Below are positions 12,375 through 16,006 of a stretch of 16,006 bases of DNA, piece after piece. The stretch spans positions 1 to 16,006 of the forward strand of contig DVMK01000009.1 of NCBI GenBank assembly GCA_018715025.1, in the 5' to 3' direction. Position numbers and translations under genes: made by a program. Positions within the stretch are counted from its first letter, which is position 1, and the number at the start of each line of letters is the position of its first letter. This DNA comes from Candidatus Caccousia avistercoris (GTDB lineage: Bacteria; Bacillota; Clostridia; Oscillospirales; Acutalibacteraceae). The notes under the pieces were generated by a model that was not told the origin of the DNA, did not search any database, and saw only the letters and a program-made list of their open reading frames with translations.

Positions 12375-13100
12375 CTATTCTGCCGGGGGAAGCTGGTACA
12401 GGTAGGCGGAGCCCCGGCGGCCGGTGCGCTGCACCAGGCCCAGCAGGTTCATCATATACAGGCCCATGCGCACGTCCTCCGCCGGGACGCCGGCGGCCCG
12501 GGCCGCCTCCGCGCAGGTGAAGGGGGCGGGAAGGCCGGGGGGCAGCAGGGTGAGAAAGTCCCGGGTGGTCTGGAACACCGCCTCCTCCAGAAGGGCGGAG
12601 GGGATGCGCTCGTACCGGGCGCCCCGCCGGTCCCCCTTGCGGCGAAGCTCCTGCACCTCCAGCACCGGCACCCGGAAGTGCAGGTTGGGCCTGCCCAGAA
12701 ATTCCCGGATGGAAGAGAGCTGGTAGAACAGCTTCCAGGGCGTTTCCGGCCGGCCGCACCGGCGGCGGGGCGAAAGCTCCCCGGTGGCCGGGTCTACGGT
12801 GCGCACCCAGCGGGTGCGGTAGGCCGGGTGCACCACAACCACCTCGTAGCGTTCCAGGAAGGCGGCCAGCTTTTTCCGCATGGGGGCGAAGCTGCCGGTC
12901 TGCACCTCTACCACGCAGCCGTCCCCGGTGACGGCGTCTGCCACAAAACGGCCCACGCGGATTTCCTGCCCGCCCACCTGGGGCTGGTAGTACCGCTTCA
13001 GCACGGCGTGCACGCCCTTTTCCCCCATGACGCCAATGCCGCCGGGCCGTTCCAGCTCGCCGTAGTCCTCGCAGAGGAAGCGAAAGCGCTCCGCGTCCAC
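12375..13100 (-). CDS. Conserved hypothetical protein, PD-(D/E)XK-like domain plus winged helix
   Basis: This encodes 241 aa from the GTG at 13100. The N-terminal part carries GEKGVHAVLK, then VGRFVADAV with Asp55, then CVVEVQTGSFAPMRKKL with Glu65 and Gln67. That spacing resembles the D...(D/E)-x-(K/Q) core of PD-(D/E)XK nucleases, with Gln in the Lys position. The middle has VVVVHPAYRTRWVRTVDPATGE, and the C-terminus (about 185-235) reads as a winged helix (FTCAEAARAAGVPAEDVRMGLYMMNLLGLV). I recognise it as a conserved uncharacterised family of Clostridia but know no assigned role. Start: the GTG has GAGG 5 nt before it, while the upstream TTG at 13115, overlapping the CYTH stop by 8 nt, has no ribosome site. 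It is last in the dtd operon; a weak hairpin (12357-12373) follows the TAG stop. Confidence 0.75.
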   Translation of the reverse strand: MDAERFRFLCEDYGELERPGGIGVMGEKGVHAVLKRYYQPQVGGQEIRVGRFVADAVTGDGCVVEVQTGSFAPMRKKLAAFLERYEVVVVHPAYRTRWVRTVDPATGELSPRRRCGRPETPWKLFYQLSSIREFLGRPNLHFRVPVLEVQELRRKGDRRGARYERIPSALLEEAVFQTTRDFLTLLPPGLPAPFTCAEAARAAGVPAEDVRMGLYMMNLLGLVQRTGRRGSAYLYQLPPAE

Positions 13101-13107
13101 AGCCGCC

Positions 13108-13575
13108 TCAGTCAAGGGTGGGGAAACGGCGGGTTTCCCAGTATTCTGCCATGGTGAAGCCCTTCTCCTCCGTTACCTCGCGCCCCAGGAAGGGGGGCGG
13201 GGTGAAGGCGAGGGCTTCCTCCAGGGTGGGGAACTCTACCTCGGCGTAATAGAAGCGGCCGTCCACCAGGCTGCATTCCAGGCGCTCGCCGCCGGGCAGG
13301 GCGTACACCCGGTACTCCTTTTTCACCATGGGGGCTTTCAGCAGGTTCGCCAGCTCCCGGAAGGTTTCCTCTGAAATCGCAAGCTCCGTTTCCTGCCGCA
13401 CCAGGCGGCCCTGCCCCTTGAAGCAAAGGCGGCAGGCGGTTTTCCCCCCGCTTTCCTTCGAGCGGATGCGCACCACCGGGTCGGCGCACAGGTACCCCTG
13501 TTCCATGCGGGCTTCCTCCAGAAGGGGAAGGCCCTGGGGGAAGGCGGGGAGTAAGAATTTCCGTTCAATTTCCAT
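13108..13575 (-). CDS. CYTH domain (triphosphate tunnel metalloenzyme) protein
   Basis: This encodes 155 aa, the size of small bacterial CYTH proteins. The defining ExExK signature is at the very start (Glu2, Glu4, Lys6 in MEIERKF). Alternating charged residues of the tunnel are visible: Arg36 and Arg38 in VVRIRSK, Lys53 in CFKGQG, Glu62 and Glu64 in RQETELAIS, Lys85/Lys86 and Arg89 in VKKEYRV, and Glu112 and Glu114 in AEVEFP. Family members hydrolyse triphosphates (inorganic triphosphate, thiamine triphosphate) or make cAMP; tripolyphosphatase activity is the usual bacterial finding, but the substrate here cannot be read from sequence. The ATG has GGAG 7 nt upstream; this site overlaps the end of the pentapeptide-repeat gene, whose stop is 11 nt before, so the two are co-translated neighbours. 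Confidence 0.9.
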   Translation of the reverse strand: MEIERKFLLPAFPQGLPLLEEARMEQGYLCADPVVRIRSKESGGKTACRLCFKGQGRLVRQETELAISEETFRELANLLKAPMVKKEYRVYALPGGERLECSLVDGRFYYAEVEFPTLEEALAFTPPPFLGREVTEEKGFTMAEYWETRRFPTLD

Positions 13576-13586
13576 GCTTCGGCTCC

Positions 13587-14183
13587 TCACGGCTGGAACC
13601 TGGCCCCCATGGACTCTGCCAGGAGGACGGCCTGCTCCAAATCGATTTTTGTGTTTTTCATTCTGATATGGGGAAAATCCACCCCGTCCATCCGGCTGCC
13701 CCGCAGGTCGCTTTCCCGCAGGTCTGCGTTGGTAAGCTGCGCGCTGGAAAGGTCGCAGTCCAAAAACCGGCTGCGGCTCAGGTCGCACTCCCGCAAATCC
13801 GCCCCGGCCAGGCTTACGCCCCGCCATTCCATGCGGGCCAGCTTCAGGCCGTGCAGGTCGGTGAGGGACCAGGCGCCCCCCTGCACCGTCAGGGCGGAGG
13901 CGTCGGCCTCTGCCAGGCTGGAGCCTGTCATTTTGCACTCTTCAAACGAAACGGCGAACAGGCTGGCGTAGGGGAAGGCGCTGTTCACCACCGCGCACCG
14001 GCGGAACAGCGTGCCGTGAAAACGGCAGGCGCGGAAGCGGCAGGCGGCAAATTGGCAGCCCTCCAGCAGGGCGTCGGAAAAGTCGCAGCCCGCGAACAGG
14101 CAGCCGGAAAACCGCCGCTTCTGCCAGTGGACGCAGGAGAAATCTTCCCCGGAAAAGGTCTGGGAAAGGGCTTCATCCTCCAT
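13587..14183 (-). CDS. Pentapeptide-repeat protein
   Basis: This encodes 198 aa made almost wholly of A(D/N/C)LXX- or C(D/R)FXX-type pentapeptides from about residue 10 to 180, such as GCDFSDALLEGCQF and, later, GADLRECDLSRSRF and NADLRESDLRGSRM. Such repeats fold into a right-handed quadrilateral beta-helix. Members include DNA-mimicking gyrase-protecting proteins (Qnr, MfpA), but most have no known role, and nothing here singles out gyrase. Phe and Leu alternate at the central position and Cys is frequent (CxF repeats), as in many Firmicute members. There is no signal peptide, so it should be cytosolic. The ATG lies only 3 nt after the aldo/keto reductase stop, with AAGGA inside the end of that gene, so translation is probably coupled. 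Confidence 0.9.
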   Translation of the reverse strand: MEDEALSQTFSGEDFSCVHWQKRRFSGCLFAGCDFSDALLEGCQFAACRFRACRFHGTLFRRCAVVNSAFPYASLFAVSFEECKMTGSSLAEADASALTVQGGAWSLTDLHGLKLARMEWRGVSLAGADLRECDLSRSRFLDCDLSSAQLTNADLRESDLRGSRMDGVDFPHIRMKNTKIDLEQAVLLAESMGARFQP

Positions 14184-14186
14184 GGC

Positions 14187-15311
14187 TTATTCCTTGGCGG
14201 CGAATTCCCGAATGTCTTTCATGCGCTCCGGAATCTGGATTTTCTGCGGGCAGTGAGAGACGCACTTCCCGCAGGCGCGGCAGTTCTGTGCCTGGTGTTC
14301 GTCCCCCAGGGCGGCGTACTCCCGGCGGAAGCGTTCTTTGCCGCCGCCCACCGCGCAGGTGTTGTAGGCCTTGAACACGCCGGGAATGTCCACCCCGAAG
14401 GGGCAGTCCATGCAGTAGCGGCAGCCGGTGCAGGGAATGGTCTTGTTCTTCCGGTAAGCCTCCAGGGCGGCCTCCACCACCTGGCGCTCCTCCTCCGAAA
14501 GGGGCTGGAAGCCGGTCATGGTGGCCACGTTGTCCTGTACCTGCTCCATGGTGGACATGCCGCTGAGCACGGTCATCACATTGGGCAGGGAGGCGGCAAA
14601 GCGGATGGCCCAAGAGGCCGGGGTTTTGCCGGGGGCCGCCTTTTCAAAAATCTCCACCGACTCCGGGCAGGGGCTGGCCAGCGCGCCGCCCCGCACCGGC
14701 TCCATCACGACCACCGGGATGCCGTGCCGGGTGAGAATTTCGTACTGGCTTTTGGCGTCCTGCAGCTCCCAGTCCAGGTAATTCAGCTGGATCTGCGCAA
14801 AATCCCACTCGTAGGCGTCCACAATCTGCTGCAGAACCTCCGGGCTGTCGTGGAAGGAGAAGCCCAGGCGGCGGATGCGCCCGGCCTCCTTCTGCTTTTT
14901 CAGGTAATCGTAAACATGGAAATCCAGTACCTTTTGAAAGGCGTTTTTATCCAGGGCGTGGCACAGGTAAAAGTCGAAATACTCCGTGCGGCAGCGGCTC
15001 AGCTGATCCTCGAAAATCCGCGCCACATCCTCGTCCTTCTCCACCAGCCACATGGGCATTTTGGTGGCCAGGTGAAAGCTTTCCCGGGGATATTTCTGCA
15101 GGGCCTCGCCCACGAACAGCTCGGAATCGCCGGCATGGTACCGGTAGGCGGTGTCGAAATAATTAACCCCGTGGGAATAGGCGTAGTCCACAATCTCCTG
15201 CGCCTTGGGACGGTCGATGTCCTCGCTGCCCTCCACCTTGGGCAGGCGCATGCAGCCCAGGCCCAGAACAGAAATCATATCCCCAGAATTTTTGTAATCC
15301 CTTGTCAGCAT
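14187..15311 (-). CDS. Aldo/keto reductase with two C-terminal [4Fe-4S] clusters (COG1453)
   Basis: This encodes 374 aa. The N-terminal 280 residues form an aldo/keto reductase barrel with the catalytic tetrad Asp53 and Tyr58 (FDTAYRYH), Lys84 (LATKMP) and His118 (LCHALD). The C-terminus adds two ferredoxin-like motifs: Cys294, 297, 300, 303 (CTGCRYCMDCP) and Cys344, 347, 350, 354 (CRACGKCVSHCP). This fused type is common in strict anaerobes; the clusters could pass electrons between ferredoxin and the NAD(P)H-dependent carbonyl site, but substrates are mostly unknown. It is probably a cytosolic oxidoreductase. AAGGAGG lies 10 nt before the ATG, and the gene starts 15 bp after dtd ends. It contains every family feature and shows no truncation. 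Confidence 0.94.
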   Translation of the reverse strand: MLTRDYKNSGDMISVLGLGCMRLPKVEGSEDIDRPKAQEIVDYAYSHGVNYFDTAYRYHAGDSELFVGEALQKYPRESFHLATKMPMWLVEKDEDVARIFEDQLSRCRTEYFDFYLCHALDKNAFQKVLDFHVYDYLKKQKEAGRIRRLGFSFHDSPEVLQQIVDAYEWDFAQIQLNYLDWELQDAKSQYEILTRHGIPVVVMEPVRGGALASPCPESVEIFEKAAPGKTPASWAIRFAASLPNVMTVLSGMSTMEQVQDNVATMTGFQPLSEEERQVVEAALEAYRKNKTIPCTGCRYCMDCPFGVDIPGVFKAYNTCAVGGGKERFRREYAALGDEHQAQNCRACGKCVSHCPQKIQIPERMKDIREFAAKE

Positions 15312-15326
15312 AGTAAAAATTCCTCC

Positions 15327-15797
15327 TTATCTCCTAGCCCGGTTCCCGGGCATGATGTCGTTGGTGTCCAGCAGGATGGTGACGGGGCCGTCGTTTTCCA
15401 GCGAAACCAGCATGTCTGCGCCGAATTCCCCGCATTCGGTGCGCACGCCCGCCTCTCTGGCGCGGGCCAGAAACCTTTCGTACAGCGGCACGGCCGTTTC
15501 CGGCCTGGCGGCCCCTGTAAAGGAGGGGCGGCGGCCCTTCCGGCAGTCTGCGTAAAGGGTGAACTGAGAAACCACCAGAAGCTGGCCCCCGCAGTCCATG
15601 AGAGAGCGGTTCATCTTGCCCGCTTCGTCCTCAAACACCCGCAGGCCCAGCACCTTCTCCAGCAGGAAATCGCATTCCTTTTCGGTGTCCTCAGGGGCGA
15701 TGCCCAGCAGGACCAGAAAGCCCCGGCCGATTTCCCCTGTCTTTTTTTCCTGGATGGCAACGCTGGCGCTGCGCACCCGCTGTAAAACGGCCCGCAA
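15327..15797 (-). CDS. dtd: D-aminoacyl-tRNA deacylase
   Basis: This encodes 156 aa, close to the usual 145-150 with a slightly longer C-terminal end. Dtd removes D-amino acids (such as D-Tyr) and mischarged glycine from tRNA, a cytosolic proofreading role. The start MRAVLQRVRSASV is the family N-terminus. The two active-site motifs are intact: Ser77-Gln-Phe-Thr80 in LLVVSQFTLYAD and the GP motif in ENDGPVTILLDT (134-145; the usual NxGP is NDGP here). KGRRPSF (87-93) is also typical. The start is TTG, supported by AAGGAGGG about 6 nt upstream. It is the first gene of a five-gene operon with the reductase, pentapeptide-repeat, CYTH and nuclease-like genes, behind a good promoter. Confidence 0.96.
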   Translation of the reverse strand: MRAVLQRVRSASVAIQEKKTGEIGRGFLVLLGIAPEDTEKECDFLLEKVLGLRVFEDEAGKMNRSLMDCGGQLLVVSQFTLYADCRKGRRPSFTGAARPETAVPLYERFLARAREAGVRTECGEFGADMLVSLENDGPVTILLDTNDIMPGNRARR

Positions 15798-15869
15798 GCC
15801 GATCCCTCCTTTTTTCGCAGTTGACTATATATAATGGTGTATTTGACGGAAGAATTTAAATTAAAGTGA

Positions 15870-15898
15870 ATTATAAAGTTTTCGTTCCCCTTTTTCAA
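15870..15898 (-). promoter_or_regulatory. Promoter of the dtd operon
   Basis: On the minus strand, TTGAAA (15893-15898) and consensus TATAAT (15870-15875) are exactly 17 bp apart. The leader to the TTG start at 15797 is about 66 nt and AT-rich. Confidence 0.75.
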
Positions 15899-15924
15899 GA
15901 AGAATTTAAGAGAGAGCGAACGTG

Positions 15925-16000
15925 AAAGTTTTGATCAAACTTTTTCAAAAGTTTGCGGATTCCAAAGGCAGAGCCTTTGGCCGTTTTCCACAGAAAACGG
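15925..16000. repeat. Stack of four stem-loop-capable palindromes, probable dispersed intergenic element
   Basis: Four inverted repeats follow one another: AAAGTTT/AAACTTT (15925-15943), CAAACTTTT/AAAAGTTTG (15936-15955, sharing an arm with the first, so the two exclude each other), CCAAAGGC/GCCTTTGG (15962-15980) and CCGTTTTC/GAAAACGG (15981-16000). The last three are perfect. I recall similar GTTTG...CCAAAGGC-style elements between genes in gut Clostridia, but this is memory, not a search. It lies upstream of the dtd promoter and the window ends 6 bp later, so its full extent is unknown. Confidence 0.6.
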
Positions 16001-16006
16001 AACACC

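Noticed and set aside
13668..15785. A 705-codon plus-strand open frame opposite the dtd operon.
   Set aside because: Its translation is low-complexity Gly/Ala/His/Gln-rich text with no domain, and it mirrors five well-supported genes on the other strand.

Overview
The window looks like chromosome from a GC-rich anaerobic gut Firmicute, most likely an Oscillospirales/Ruminococcaceae-type Clostridium relative. The evidence is very GC-rich codon use with AT-rich intergenic promoters, AAGGAGG-type ribosome binding sites, frequent GTG and TTG starts, a Gly-X-Thr collagen-like surface protein, an aldo/keto reductase fused to two ferredoxin clusters, and Rnf-family membrane genes. I see no rRNA, tRNA, CRISPR array, transposase or phage gene, and no obvious base-composition island.

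Layout. (1) 1-2314, plus strand: a promoter, a DUF1015 protein and a collagen-like protein, ending in a bidirectional terminator at about 2342-2392. (2) 2447-3380, minus strand: a Crp/Fnr-family regulator. Its upstream region carries a 5-N4-5 palindrome centred 41.5 bp before the predicted transcription start, where a class II Crp/Fnr site would sit. (3) 3381-4526, minus strand: an iron-type alcohol dehydrogenase closely resembling lactaldehyde reductase FucO, with its own promoter and terminator. (4) 4647-8749, minus strand: a tight operon rpe-rnfC-rnfD-rnfE-rnfA. The four rnf-like genes overlap by exactly 4 nt at each junction. rnfG and rnfB are absent from the locus. (5) 8750-9205: a regulatory region with promoters facing both ways, tandem hairpins and a doubtful small ORF. 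(6) 9206-11342, plus strand: a Dam-type adenine methylase overlapping a PD-(D/E)XK protein, together a probable type II restriction-modification pair, with a strong terminator. (7) 11439-12194, minus strand: a single-pass membrane protein with a calcium-loop-like motif. (8) 12375-15797, minus strand: an operon dtd - [4Fe-4S] aldo/keto reductase - pentapeptide-repeat protein - CYTH-domain protein - nuclease-like protein. (9) 15925-16000: a stack of near-perfect palindromes that looks like a dispersed intergenic element.

The most striking content is the Rnf-like operon. As read by eye against remembered family consensus, the residues that hold cofactors in the membrane part of Rnf are replaced. 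RnfA and RnfE lack the four cysteines for the intramembrane [2Fe-2S] cluster, and RnfD has Ala where the flavinylated Thr should be. RnfC lacks the recognisable glycine-rich flavin/NADH motifs but keeps both CxxCxxCxxxCP ferredoxin motifs. With rnfG and rnfB also missing, this appears to be an Rnf relative that cannot do standard ferredoxin:NAD oxidoreduction. The reading frames are intact and tightly coupled, so it is more likely repurposed than decayed. Function assignments come from recognising family motifs; no database search was run.
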